DNA of 64,000 bases from Cystobacter ferrugineus (GCF_001887355.1 NZ_MPIN01000003.1:494919-558918), one strand, 5' to 3'; positions 46,471 through 55,736 are shown, numbered from the stretch's first letter. The notes: generated from the sequence alone by a model not told the origin. Numbers and translations: made by a program.

Positions 46471-47772
46471 GGCACTGGAAAACAATAACGTTGCCAACTT
46501 CCACGATCTGTGATCTGGCTACTTCATGAGGCACGACTCGAAACTGGAAGCGGCCCTCCGTGCCAAGTATCTCGCTCTTGAAGGCGTCCTGAATGAGAGG
46601 GCACGTCGATTGTGGGCAGCGACGGAGTCACGCACGATAGGCTACGGTGGCGACGCGGTGGTTGCGAGCGCGACTGGTTTGGCGCGGGCGACGATCCGAG
46701 CAGGCCGCGAGGAGTTGAAGAAAGGCGAAGTAGTCATTGGACGTCAGCGTCGGCCTGGCGGTGGCCGCAAGGCGTTGGCCTTGGTGCAGGGAGGATGGGT
46801 CGAGGCACTCGAGCGTCTGGTTGCGCCGACCACGAGAGGGGATCCGATGTCGCCGCTGCGATGGACATGCAAAAGCACGCGGATTCTGGCCGTGGAGTTG
46901 CGCAACCAGGGGTTCATCGTCAGTCACACGAGTGTCGGAAAGAAGCTGCACGAGCTGGGCTATAGCCTCCACGCATTGCGCAAGAGCCATGAGGGCACGG
47001 ACCATGTGGATCGCAACGCGCAATTCGAGCACATCAGCGCGATGGTGGAGGACTTCCAGGCGCGAAACCAACCCGTCATCTCCGTCGATACGAAGAAGAA
47101 GGAACTCGTCGGGAACTTCAGGAACGCAGGCCGTGAGTGGGAACCGAAGGGGCAACCGGAAGAGGTCAACGTCCACGACTTTCCCGACGATGCGGTGGGC
47201 AAGGCGATCCCCTACGGAGTCTTCGACATGACCCGCAACGAGGCGTGGGTGAGTGTCGGGCGCGATCATGACACACCGGCTTTTGCCGTCGCATCGATTC
47301 GCCAATGGTGGAGAACGATGGGTTTGCCAGCCTATCCGAATGCGACGGAACTTCTCATCACGGCAGATGCTGGCGGTAGCAACGGGTATCGCACACGCGC
47401 CTGGAAGAAAGAACTACAAGAGCTGGCCGATGACACGGGACTGAATATTCATGTGTGCCACTTCCCGCCAGGAACGAGCAAGTGGAACAAGATCGAACAT
47501 CGGCTCTTCTGTCACATCACCCAGAACTGGAGGGGCAAGCCACTGACCAGTTTTGAGACAGTCGTCAACCTCATCGGCAGAACGCAAACTAAAAAGGGTC
47601 TGCGCGTCAGGGCGCGCTTGGACAAGAAGAAGTATCCGACGGGCATCGAGATCACGAAGGCGGAAATGAAGCGATTGGCGCTGCGCAAGGATGAGTTCCA
47701 TGGCGACTGGAATTATTGCTTGGAGCCGCGTCGCGCCAAGTGAAGTTGGTCAACTTATACTTTTCCAATGCC
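46471..47772 (+). mobile_element. ISAzo13-like insertion sequence (1302 bp) with TAA target duplication
   Basis: Terminal inverted repeats: GGCACTGGAAAAC at the left, and GGCATTGGAAAAG on the complement of the right end. The element is flanked by TAA at 46468-46470 and 47773-47775, a 3-bp target duplication. It contains one full-length transposase gene. The clean ends, intact transposase and still-in-frame target gene indicate a recent insertion. Confidence 0.88.
46526..47743 (+). CDS. ISAzo13-family transposase
   Basis: A 405-residue transposase. The N-terminus holds a helix-turn-helix region (SATGLARATIRAGREEL). The catalytic DDE core includes PVISVDTKKKELVGNF (first Asp), ELLITADAGGSNGYR (second Asp) and NKIEHRLFCHITQNWRGKPL (Glu), the pattern of the ISAzo13 / Rhodopirellula-type transposases. 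Full length and uninterrupted. Composition is lower in GC than the host sequence on either side. Confidence 0.9.
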   Translation: MRHDSKLEAALRAKYLALEGVLNERARRLWAATESRTIGYGGDAVVASATGLARATIRAGREELKKGEVVIGRQRRPGGGRKALALVQGGWVEALERLVAPTTRGDPMSPLRWTCKSTRILAVELRNQGFIVSHTSVGKKLHELGYSLHALRKSHEGTDHVDRNAQFEHISAMVEDFQARNQPVISVDTKKKELVGNFRNAGREWEPKGQPEEVNVHDFPDDAVGKAIPYGVFDMTRNEAWVSVGRDHDTPAFAVASIRQWWRTMGLPAYPNATELLITADAGGSNGYRTRAWKKELQELADDTGLNIHVCHFPPGTSKWNKIEHRLFCHITQNWRGKPLTSFETVVNLIGRTQTKKGLRVRARLDKKKYPTGIEITKAEMKRLALRKDEFHGDWNYCLEPRRAK

Positions 47773-47976
47773 TAAGGTGAGTGAGCCGAAGTGCGGCGCG
47801 AGCCGTTCTGCGACCTTGCCCGACCCCGCGCCGACATCCAGCAGCGTGGGTTGCTTCGGCAGCCGGGGGAGGATTCGCTCCTCGACGACCTGCTGGATGT
47901 TCTCGGGGTGTCGGGCGGAGGCCGCGAGTATGCGGAACGCCGTGGCGTATTCCTGCGGAGACATCGTGATTCCCAT
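47773..47976 (-). pseudogene. Methyltransferase gene, 5' part, cut by the insertion sequence
   Basis: The first 68 codons or so of the split methyltransferase: MGITMSPQEYATAFRIL, then SAM motif I LLDVGAGSGKVAERL and HFGSLTL at the junction. AAGGAG lies 6 nt before the ATG at 47976. Transcripts entering the IS would read only a few extra codons before a TAA inside the right inverted repeat. It rejoins the 45919-46470 part in frame. Confidence 0.9.
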
Positions 47977-47987
47977 GGCGGGCTCCT

Positions 47988-48011
47988 TCTGGAAGGGTGT
48001 CTGGAAGGGTG
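47988..48011 (-). repeat. Tandem 12-bp direct repeat ahead of the methyltransferase gene
   Basis: TCTGGAAGGGTG occurs twice without a spacer, immediately upstream of the ribosome-binding site of the split methyltransferase gene. The remainder of the 333-bp gap up to the SPFH gene (47977-48309) shows no gene or clear promoter. Confidence 0.6.
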
Positions 48012-48309
48012 TCAGACGACTCGTGGGCAGCGAGGCTCCCGGGACACCTTTCCCGGCGCTATCCTCCGAGGCATGAGCCCGGACAAGCAAGGCTGGGGAT
48101 TGTCCTGGTGTAGTGCCTTGGCGTAGGCGCCCGTGGGTTTCTGGACGCACCCGTGCACGTGTCCGTGGGTTCCTGCGGCCACGCAGTGCGTCCATGCGAC
48201 CACGTCCTCGCGCTCCCTCCCGGCGCCCGCCACGGTCCGCTCCTCTGGCCTTGTCCGCTCGCCTGCCCGGCATTCGCCGTGCATTGCCCTCCATCCCGAG
48301 AGGGCACTC

Positions 48310-49656
48310 ATGAACGAGCAGAACCAGAAAGAGACGCAGCAGCAGGAGCCGCGGAAGCACGGTGAGGAGAATCGGGGCGAGTTCCTCCGGAAGATGAGGT
48401 CCCTGGCCGGCGAGGCGACGCGCGGGATGGTCAGCCGGGTCCGGTGGCTCATCTACGCCGAGCGCGGGCGCCGGGTGATGGCCGGGCTGGCGGTGACGGG
48501 GATGGTGGCGGGCGTGGTGGTTGCCCAGCCCGTGTGCATGCTCGAGCCGGGCGAGGTGGGCATCCGGGTCAACCGGTTCACCGGCGACGTCGCCGAGCTG
48601 CGCGAGGGCTGGGCCCTGCTGGTGCCGCACGTCCACCGGCTGAGCCGCTACAGCCTGAAGGACCAGACCTACCAGCCCACCCGGAGCACCCGCGCCACGG
48701 ATCCGGCCCCCTTCCAGTCCATCGAGGGCCTGTCCATCGGCGTCGAGGTCACCATCCGCTACGTGCTCGACCCGGAGCGGATTTCCGCCCTGGCCGCGCG
48801 GCTTCCCGAGGACATCGGCCGGGACATCGTCGAGCCGGTCATCGACGGCGTGCTCCGCCGCCACTTCGCCCAGCACACGGTCCGGGAGATCTTCTCGACC
48901 CATCGGGTGAAGATCCAGCAGGACATCTCCGCCGAGCTCTCACCCCTGCTGGCCGCCGATGGCGTCATCGTCCGCTCGGTCACGCTGGGCAACGTGGACC
49001 TGCCCCAGCAGTACCGTACCGGCATGGAGGCGCTGCTCGCCGAGGAGCTGAGCGCGGAGAAGATGCGCTACACGCTCGAGCTCAAGGACAAGCAGGTGAA
49101 GCAGTCCGCGCTCGAGGCCGAGGCCGACAAGGTCCGGCGCGAGAAGGCCGCCGAGGCCGCTGGCAACGAGGAGATCATCGCCGCCAAGGCCAAGGCCGAG
49201 GCCATGCGCCACGTCCTGCCCTTCAAGGAGAAGGAGATCGAACAGCGGCGCCTGGAGGCCGAAGCCGCCAAGGTCTCCCGCCTCACCCAGGCCAGCGCCG
49301 AGGCCGAGGCCCACCGCATCGAGGCCGCGGGCGAGGCGGATGCCCGGCGCAAGCTCGCCGAGGCCGATGCCTACCGCGTGGATGTCACCGGCAAGGCCGC
49401 CTCCGAGCAACTCGCTCGCGACGCCGAGCTGATCAGCCGCAACCCGCTGCTCATCCAGAAGACGCTCGCGGACAAGCTGTCCGACAAGATTCAAGTCATC
49501 ATCGCTCCGCCCCAGGCGGGCGGATTCATCGCCGGCAACCTGTTGGGACAGCCCCAGGAGGCCCGGTACGCGGGCGGCTCGTCGAAGGGCGCGCCCCTGG
49601 CGCAGGCCACGGTCTCCGAGAACACGGACTCCGACACCACCGGCTCCGAGGAGTAG
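48310..49656 (+). CDS. SPFH (prohibitin/band 7) domain membrane protein
   Basis: A 448-residue protein with an N-terminal charged segment, one membrane helix (about 55-73), and then a prohibitin-like SPFH domain (PGEVGIRVNRFTGDVAELREGWALLVPHVHRL ... SIGVEVTIRYVLDPERISAL). A long charged coiled coil (about 250-380, rich in Glu, Ala, Lys) follows and ends in a hydrophobic stretch. SPFH proteins assemble in rings at membranes and scaffold lipid domains or proteases. The ATG was chosen for the GAGAGG site; the frame is open upstream. Its stop lies 4 bp before the next gene, so the two are co-transcribed. Confidence 0.88.
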   Translation: MNEQNQKETQQQEPRKHGEENRGEFLRKMRSLAGEATRGMVSRVRWLIYAERGRRVMAGLAVTGMVAGVVVAQPVCMLEPGEVGIRVNRFTGDVAELREGWALLVPHVHRLSRYSLKDQTYQPTRSTRATDPAPFQSIEGLSIGVEVTIRYVLDPERISALAARLPEDIGRDIVEPVIDGVLRRHFAQHTVREIFSTHRVKIQQDISAELSPLLAADGVIVRSVTLGNVDLPQQYRTGMEALLAEELSAEKMRYTLELKDKQVKQSALEAEADKVRREKAAEAAGNEEIIAAKAKAEAMRHVLPFKEKEIEQRRLEAEAAKVSRLTQASAEAEAHRIEAAGEADARRKLAEADAYRVDVTGKAASEQLARDAELISRNPLLIQKTLADKLSDKIQVIIAPPQAGGFIAGNLLGQPQEARYAGGSSKGAPLAQATVSENTDSDTTGSEE

Positions 49657-49660
49657 GAAC

Positions 49661-51064
49661 ATGCTCGCCACGCTCGTCGCCATCGCCCTCGTGGTGCAGG
49701 ACCAGGCGCCCCTGCGCGCCGCGTCGCAGGACTCCGCTCCCCGCCAGGCCACCCTCTGGCAGGGCGAGTGGCTGGAGGTCCGAGGAGAAAGGCAGGGGTT
49801 CATCCAGGTCTACGACCACCGCCGCGAGCGCCCCGGCTACGTGCGCGAACAGCAGGTGCGCGTCGTCCACCTCGACGAGGCGAGCGTGCCCCGGCTCCAG
49901 GCGGTGGTGGAGTTCCTCGAGGACACGCCGGGCGCGGAGGCGCTGGGCATCGGCTACGCGGCGGCGTTGCTGCGCGCGGCACCGGCCTCCCAGGTGGGGC
50001 CGGAGCTCTTCGACGCGCTGGGCACCCTGGCGGACCGGCTCGCCCGGCGGGCCACCTCCAGCAGGAGCAATGACACGTCCCTGGCGGCGCACCTCGACGT
50101 GGCGGCCAGCTACGGGGTGAAGCTCGTCAGCTTCGAGCGCGAGGGCCGCACCCGCGTCTGTTATGACGGCGAGGCGTTCCGCCGGGTGCTGGCGCTCGGT
50201 GGCAGCCCCGAGATGCGGCTCCGGGCGGCGCTCGCGCTGACGCGGCCCGAGTGCCTCGATCCGGCGATGAATCCGCTGGAGCGGCAGGCGCTCGACGAGT
50301 GGCGTGGCACGGTGCTGGAGCAGGTGGACGCGGGACGGCTGCCGGCGTACCTGGCCAACCGTCTCCACCTGCGCCGCGCCGAGGTATACGCGGCCCTGGC
50401 CTACCAGCTCTCCCGCCGGGGCGAGGCGCAGCGGGGCGCGAAGGCCAGCGAGCGCGCGCTGGCGTCGCTGGCGAGCGTCCTCAAGGCGGAGCTGGCCGAG
50501 GAGGACAAATCCGCCTACGCGGCCGCCGCGGTGCGGGTGGGCGCCTCGCGCTTCGCGTCCGAGCCCGCCTCGGAGCAGCCAGGGGCCGGGCCGGTGCTCG
50601 CGCTCTCCAAGGGTCAGCCGGGGGAGACCTGCCTGCGCCTGGCGGACGCGAAGGCTCCACGCTCAGCCCTCTTCGAGCGCTGCACCTATGGGCTGGTGTG
50701 GCCGGGCTCGGTGCGGCGGTCCGCCCAGGGCTCGGCGGTGGCGGTGGCGGTGCAACTGCTGGAGGGGTGGACCGAGCTGTGGGTCTTCCACCAGGAGGGG
50801 GAGGGATGGGTGCTGGACGCACTGGCGCCCGCGGCGACCGAGCCGAACCTGGGCTACGTGGAGCTCGCGGGCTTCTCCCCGGAGGGCTCGCGTGTGCTGG
50901 TGGCCCGCGAGGCCCTGGTGGAGGGCCGCATCAAGTCCTCCTTCCAGGTGCTCAAGCGCGACACCCTGCTGCCGGAGAAGAGCGCCGACAGCCCGGGGGG
51001 CCTGGGCGCCTTCCAGCGCTGGAGCTCCGCCGACTGGCGCGGCGGCACCGTGGCCATGCGGTGA
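49661..51064 (+). CDS. Exported protein of unknown function, partner of the SPFH gene
   Basis: A 467-residue protein with a short signal peptide (MLATLVAIALVVQDQAPLRAA). Residues 30-70 (WQGEWLEVRGERQGFIQVYDHRRERPGYVREQQV) look like a bacterial SH3 domain. The middle is helical with many Arg/Glu/Ala, and the C-terminal 150 residues have a repeated beta pattern (LLEGWTELWVFHQEGEGWVLD). I do not recognise the full protein. It begins 4 bp after the SPFH stop, so it very likely works with that membrane scaffold, on the periplasmic side. Confidence 0.7.
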   Translation: MLATLVAIALVVQDQAPLRAASQDSAPRQATLWQGEWLEVRGERQGFIQVYDHRRERPGYVREQQVRVVHLDEASVPRLQAVVEFLEDTPGAEALGIGYAAALLRAAPASQVGPELFDALGTLADRLARRATSSRSNDTSLAAHLDVAASYGVKLVSFEREGRTRVCYDGEAFRRVLALGGSPEMRLRAALALTRPECLDPAMNPLERQALDEWRGTVLEQVDAGRLPAYLANRLHLRRAEVYAALAYQLSRRGEAQRGAKASERALASLASVLKAELAEEDKSAYAAAAVRVGASRFASEPASEQPGAGPVLALSKGQPGETCLRLADAKAPRSALFERCTYGLVWPGSVRRSAQGSAVAVAVQLLEGWTELWVFHQEGEGWVLDALAPAATEPNLGYVELAGFSPEGSRVLVAREALVEGRIKSSFQVLKRDTLLPEKSADSPGGLGAFQRWSSADWRGGTVAMR

Positions 51065-51135
51065 GCCCGATACCCTCTTGGTCCCTCAGTGGCTTCCGGC
51101 GAGCATGGCGAGTTGTCCGGACTTGAGGAGGAGCA

Positions 51136-51546
51136 ATGGCTGGAGCAGTTCACGACGATTGGATGCAGCTCGAGCGCTTCTCGTTCGGCGATGGGCCAGC
51201 CTTGATCGACAGCCTTCTCGCCCTGGTGCTGTCGGGCGCGAAGACCGCCACCTGCTGGGCGGCGCGCGACGGCAAGCTCACGGAGGTGGGCAAGCGGATG
51301 GTCGCCTGCGACTCCACCGGTACCCCGCGCGTCGTCCTGGAGACCGTCGCGCTCGAACAGGCGCCGTTCGATGAGGTGGACGAGGACTTCGCCCGGGCGG
51401 AGGGCGAGGGCGACCTCACGCTTGCCTGGTGGCGCGAGGCCCACCGAGCCTATTTCGAGCGCAACGGTGGCTTCGACCCGAAGATGCTGCTGTGGTGCGA
51501 GCGGTTCCGCGTGGTGCGGCTCCTCCAACCGTGGAGGGACTCGTAG
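51136..51546 (+). CDS. ASCH-domain protein
   Basis: A 136-residue protein with the ASCH fold (a PUA-related, proposed RNA-binding domain): FSFGDGPALIDSLLALVLSGAKTATCWAA at the start, then GKRMVACDSTGTPRVVLETVALEQAPFDEVDEDFARAEGEGDLTLAWWREAHRAYF, which matches the conserved ASCH order. A GGAGGAGC site precedes the ATG. Bacterial ASCH proteins include an amidohydrolase that acts on N4-acetylcytidine, but no catalytic assignment is made here. Confidence 0.82.
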   Translation: MAGAVHDDWMQLERFSFGDGPALIDSLLALVLSGAKTATCWAARDGKLTEVGKRMVACDSTGTPRVVLETVALEQAPFDEVDEDFARAEGEGDLTLAWWREAHRAYFERNGGFDPKMLLWCERFRVVRLLQPWRDS

Positions 51547-51621
51547 GCCGAGCGCCAGAAGTCCACGAACACCGCGGGCGCGGTCGGCGAGTCCATGGTC
51601 CGCTGCGTCAGCAGGAGGCGC

Positions 51622-53340
51622 TCACTTCTGCTTCGTTTCTTCCTGCCATGGGAACTCCGGTGAGCCGTTCGCGAACGGGCCTCCGCCCGGCAGCACCGCC
51701 GTGGGCTGCTCGCTGCTCACCGGGGAGCGGATGTACTCCACCCGGGTCTCCTGCTCCGACCTGCGCACCGGAACCCGGCCCTCCTTGCGCGCGAGGGCTT
51801 CCTGCACGATGCGGCCCAGCTCTCGCTGTCCGTGGGGATAGGGCGCGGACTCTCCCGTCAGGACACACAGTTGCTCGCGCAGCCGCTGGCCCCGGTGCGT
51901 GCGCTCCGCCACCTGCCACCGCAGCAGGTCCATGAGGGCGGCATCCAGCGCCGGGGGCACTTCAGGGCGATGTACAGAGGGCGGCACGAGGAAGGGCGGC
52001 GGGGCGCCGCGCACCATGTCCGAGGCATCCTCCCCCTGGAAGACGCGCTGTCCCGTGAGCGCCTCGTGCAGCGTGAGCCCGAGCGCGAAGAGATCCGCTC
52101 GCCCGTCGAAGGCCTGGCCTCGCGCCTGCTCCGGCGCCAGGTAGCCCAGCTTGCCGCGCACCCGGTCCGCCTGCGTGAGCCGGACGTGAATGGCCGCGCG
52201 GGCCACGCCGAAGTCCCCCAGCTTCACCTCGCCGATGCGCGACAGCAGGATGTTGGGCGGATTCACGTCCCGGTGCACGAGGTTGAGCGGCAGTCCCTCG
52301 CTCGAGGTGCGTTGGTGCACGTAGTCGAGCGCCTGGCCCAGCTCGGCCCCGAGGTACGCCACCACCGCCAGCGGCAGCGGCCCGTGGCTCTTGAGCAGCT
52401 CGCGCAGGGACATGCCCTCGATGTGCTCCATGGCCATGAAGTAGGTGTCCCCGAAGCGGCCCACGTCGAGCACCTGGACGATGTTGGGGTGGTTGAGCAG
52501 CGAGCCCAGCTCCGCCTCCCGACGGAACAGCGTCACGAAGTCCTCGTCCTCGGCGTAGGCCGGGAGGATGCGCTTGATGGCCACCTGCTTCTCGAAGCCG
52601 CCCTCGGGGCTGTAGGTGGCGCGGAACACCTCCGCCATGCCGCCCACCCCCAGCCGCTCGTGGAGGAAGTACTTGCCCATCAGCTCCTTCTCGCGCACGG
52701 CGTGCAGCGCCTGTTCGGCCCGGTGCGTGAGGTAGCCGGCCACGAGCGCCGCCAGCCATCCGATGACGAAGTAGTAGGCGGCCCGCAGAATCACCATCGG
52801 CGGTGAGAAGATCAGGGGAATGGGCTCGGCCAGCCGGGGCCAGGCCAGCAGGAAGTAGAGCAGCACCGTTTGAGCCGCCACGAGCCCTCCCGCGAAGAGG
52901 GCCAGGCTGCGCTTGCCCCGCAGCGCCGTGAACACGATGGTCCCGGTCCAGAGCACGGCCATGGGGTTGCCCAGCGCCTGCTCGGCGGTTCCGAAGAGGG
53001 TGTCGCAGACGAAGAGGAATGCCCCGGTGGTGGTCTCCAGGACGACGTTGACCCAGTAGATGGCGGGGTGGAACCAGCCTCGCCGCAGCATCCGGGACAA
53101 CACCCCGTAGTAGACGGCGAAGACGGCACACAGGCCCGCCACGGACAGGGCGCGGGGCCAGCCGATGAGCGCGTTCAGCCCGAGCGTGGAGACGATGAAG
53201 AGGCAGGACACCCGGCTGATGAACCGGGTCACCGCGGCTTCGCGGGCGATGGCGTCCGCCCGGAAGTGCTCGGCGAGCAATTGTGTGCCGAGTGGCGCCG
53301 CGCTACGCGGAGGGTCGGAGGGGGGCATGGGAAGGCTCAT
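51622..53340 (-). CDS. Membrane-anchored Ser/Thr protein kinase with N-terminal transmembrane domain
   Basis: A 572-residue kinase. The first 210 residues contain about six hydrophobic helices, and the kinase domain follows. Glycine loop RLGVGGMAEVF (229-239), Lys256 in VAIKRIL, catalytic loop HRDVNPPN (Asp358, Asn363) and DFG (376-378) are present, so it should be active, although the usual Lys of HRDxK is Asn. Most bacterial Hanks-type kinases have the kinase first and the membrane helix later, so the order here is unusual. The C-terminal tail is short and proline-rich. The start was set at the ATG of MSLPMPPSDP; an open frame continues upstream. The next gene, cheA, is on the opposite strand. 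Confidence 0.85.
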   Translation of the reverse strand: MSLPMPPSDPPRSAAPLGTQLLAEHFRADAIAREAAVTRFISRVSCLFIVSTLGLNALIGWPRALSVAGLCAVFAVYYGVLSRMLRRGWFHPAIYWVNVVLETTTGAFLFVCDTLFGTAEQALGNPMAVLWTGTIVFTALRGKRSLALFAGGLVAAQTVLLYFLLAWPRLAEPIPLIFSPPMVILRAAYYFVIGWLAALVAGYLTHRAEQALHAVREKELMGKYFLHERLGVGGMAEVFRATYSPEGGFEKQVAIKRILPAYAEDEDFVTLFRREAELGSLLNHPNIVQVLDVGRFGDTYFMAMEHIEGMSLRELLKSHGPLPLAVVAYLGAELGQALDYVHQRTSSEGLPLNLVHRDVNPPNILLSRIGEVKLGDFGVARAAIHVRLTQADRVRGKLGYLAPEQARGQAFDGRADLFALGLTLHEALTGQRVFQGEDASDMVRGAPPPFLVPPSVHRPEVPPALDAALMDLLRWQVAERTHRGQRLREQLCVLTGESAPYPHGQRELGRIVQEALARKEGRVPVRRSEQETRVEYIRSPVSSEQPTAVLPGGGPFANGSPEFPWQEETKQK

Positions 53341-54083
53341 TGTCTCGCAGCCAGCCGTGGCGGCAAGGCGAATCCCGGCCCTCCGCCCGGGCAGGTGCTT
53401 CCGCGGCTCGCGGCGAGGCGTCCCGAACAGCCGCGGGCACGAGGTGTCCACGGCGTGTGTGGGTCCGGTGCGACGTGTCGCGGGCCCGCGCATCCCCCCG
53501 CCAACCCGGCCTGTCCGCTCCCGTGTGCTTGCGGGTAGCCAATTCCTCACATGACCCACATTTCCGGGTGTGGGAGTGTTGTCCGGGTGGATCATTCCCA
53601 GGATACGACATGGAATGTTTTCATTTCTTGAGCACGTTTCTCGACGACTGTGGACTGTGAGGCAACAGGCTCCTGGTGGGATCATGTCCCACCGCTCGCG
53701 AGGGCGATTCATCGTCGGATGGCGGACGATGTATTCGCCCGTTCTTCCGGGAGAAATGGCAACCATTACCCTGTGTTGACAGGCGAGTGTTCGCTAACGT
53801 CCACGGGTGGGGCTTTGAGTCTGGCCTCGGTAGGCAGGCAAGCTCGGTTTCCCGTATTCCCTTTCATCTTGGTTCCGCGCGGTGCTTCCTGATTCCTTGC
53901 ACCCGTCAAGGAATCAGGACGGCGGGGGAGCGGAGTGGGGGGCGGGTCCAAACTGTCTGATGTTGCTGTCCGGGCTGTTGCCCACGCACCCGCCTCGGGC
54001 CCGGGGACCGCGAGCCGCTGGAGTTGCTCGCGAAGGAAGGGGCGAGGGCTGAGCGGGTGGCGATTTCTCGAGGGGGGAGACCT
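53341..54083. other. Long intergenic region between the kinase and cheA genes
   Basis: About 740 bp without a convincing gene. It is less GC-rich than the genes (AT-rich patches near 53540-53640 and 53750-53880), suggesting promoters. It contains two inverted repeats, 53710-53731 (CATCGTC, 8-bp spacer, GACGATG) and 53888-53918 (12-bp arms). Confidence 0.5.
53888..53918 (+). promoter_or_regulatory. Perfect 12-bp hairpin upstream of cheA
   Basis: CCTGATTCCTTG, a 7-nt loop (CACCCGT), then CAAGGAATCAGG: 12 perfect base pairs, about 165 bp before the cheA start. No T-tract follows on either strand, so it is more likely an operator or a stable leader hairpin than a terminator. Confidence 0.55.
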
Positions 54084-55694
54084 TTGGAACTGGATCGCGA
54101 GCATCTGCTCGCTACCTTCGCGGAGGAGTCGGAAGAGCTCCTCACCGGAATAGAGGAGATTCTCCTCTCGCTGGAGGAGCACCCGGACGAGGCACGGCTG
54201 CGGTCCATCTTCCGGAGCGCGCACTCTCTGAAGGGGGCGGCGAGCGCGCTGGGCCTCTCTGGAATGACGGACGTGGCGCACGTGCTGGAGGACGTGCTGG
54301 AGACACTGCTGGAGCGGCGTCCGCCGGTATCCGACGAGCACGTGACGCTGCTGCTGGCGGCGGTGGATCGGCTGCGGGAGTTGGTGCAGGCGGTACTGGT
54401 GGGACAGGAGCGGCCGGCGGAGGAGGACGCGGGGCTGGTGGCGCGACTGAGGGCTTGCTGCGAGTCATTGCGCCAGCAGGAGTTTCCCCGGGTGGTGTAC
54501 GCCGGGCCGGCCGAGGCGTCGGCGGTGGGTGGGCGGCGCGGGCGCACGCTGCGCGTGGACGTGGAGAAGCTGGACCGCATCGCCATCCTGACGGGAGAGC
54601 TGGCCATCGCGCGCACGCGGCTGGCTCAGGTGCTGAGCACGGGCACGGCCGAGGAGGCCCTGGAGGTGCACCACGAGGCGGACCGCCTCCACGAGGAGTT
54701 GCAGGAAGAGGTGATGCGGGTGCGGATGGTGCCGGTGGGCCCGCTCTTCCGGCAGCACCTGCGCACGGTGCGCGACCTGACGCGGGTGGAGCGCAAGTGG
54801 GCGCGGCTGGTGTTGGAGGGCGAGGACGTGGAGGTGGACACGGCGCTGGTGGAGGGCCTGCGCGAGCCCCTGCTGCACCTGGTGCGCAACGCGGTGGACC
54901 ACGGGATGGAGACGCCGGAGGAGCGGCGGGCGTCGGGGAAGGAGGCGTGCGGCACGCTGGTGCTCAGGGCCTTCCATGAGCCGGGCTCGCTGGTGGTGGA
55001 GCTGTCCGATGATGGCCGGGGTCTGCGCTACGCGCGGCTGCGAGAGAAGGCGCGCGAGCTGGGGATGGATCCTGGGCGGATGACGGTGGAGGAGTTGGAG
55101 GAGCTCATCTTCCTGCCGGGGCTGTCCACGGCGGAGGCGGTGACGGAGGTCTCCGGACGCGGGGTGGGCATGGACGTGGTGCGCCGGAGCGTGGAGTCGC
55201 TGCGGGGCTCGGTGACGTTGCGCAGCGAGGAGGGGAAGGGCACCACGGTGACGCTGCGGGTGCCGCTGACGCTGGCCACCATCCAGGGCTTCTCGGTGGG
55301 GGTGGGCGAGGAGACGTATGTGTTGCCGCTGGCGGCGGTGCGCGAGTGTCTGGAATTGCCCGCGGACCGCAGCGGGCAGTCCGGTGCCGGCGTCTTGAGT
55401 CTGCGAGGCCGTTCGCTGCCCTACCTGCGGCTGCGCGAGGTGCTGGGGGTGGACGGCCCCGCGTCGGCCCGGGAGAGCGTCGTCGTGCTGGGTCATGGTG
55501 GGAGCCGGGCGGGCCTGGTGGTGGACGCGCTGTATGGCGAGGGCCAGTGTGTCCTCAAGCCGCTGGGCCGGCTCTTCCGCCACCTGCCCGGCGTGTCCGG
55601 CTCCACCATTCTCGGCAGTGGTCGCGTGGGGCTCGTCCTGGACGTGCCCACCCTGCTGCGCTCCGCCATCCGCCAGCGGGCCGCCATGGGCTGA
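54084..55694 (+). CDS. cheA: CheA-type chemosensory histidine kinase without P2 domain
   Basis: A 536-residue CheA. The TTG at 54084 is preferred for its GGGGGGAG site and because the family sequence (ELDREHLLATFAEESEELL) starts there; an in-frame TTG lies 60 bp upstream. Order: HPt with phospho-His47 (SAHSLKGAA), a short 25-residue linker, the dimerisation helices (about 155-220), the ATPase domain with N-box HLVRNAVDHGME (265-276), DDGRG and GRGVGMD, then a CheW-like domain (about 395-530). The usual P2 domain, which docks CheY and CheB, has no room. The operon also lacks cheY and cheB. The phosphoryl acceptor is therefore unknown. Confidence 0.92.
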   Translation: MELDREHLLATFAEESEELLTGIEEILLSLEEHPDEARLRSIFRSAHSLKGAASALGLSGMTDVAHVLEDVLETLLERRPPVSDEHVTLLLAAVDRLRELVQAVLVGQERPAEEDAGLVARLRACCESLRQQEFPRVVYAGPAEASAVGGRRGRTLRVDVEKLDRIAILTGELAIARTRLAQVLSTGTAEEALEVHHEADRLHEELQEEVMRVRMVPVGPLFRQHLRTVRDLTRVERKWARLVLEGEDVEVDTALVEGLREPLLHLVRNAVDHGMETPEERRASGKEACGTLVLRAFHEPGSLVVELSDDGRGLRYARLREKARELGMDPGRMTVEELEELIFLPGLSTAEAVTEVSGRGVGMDVVRRSVESLRGSVTLRSEEGKGTTVTLRVPLTLATIQGFSVGVGEETYVLPLAAVRECLELPADRSGQSGAGVLSLRGRSLPYLRLREVLGVDGPASARESVVVLGHGGSRAGLVVDALYGEGQCVLKPLGRLFRHLPGVSGSTILGSGRVGLVLDVPTLLRSAIRQRAAMG

Positions 55695-55736
55695 AGCCCT
55701 GATGACCTGGATCCTCCAACCGCTCGAAGGACGACC

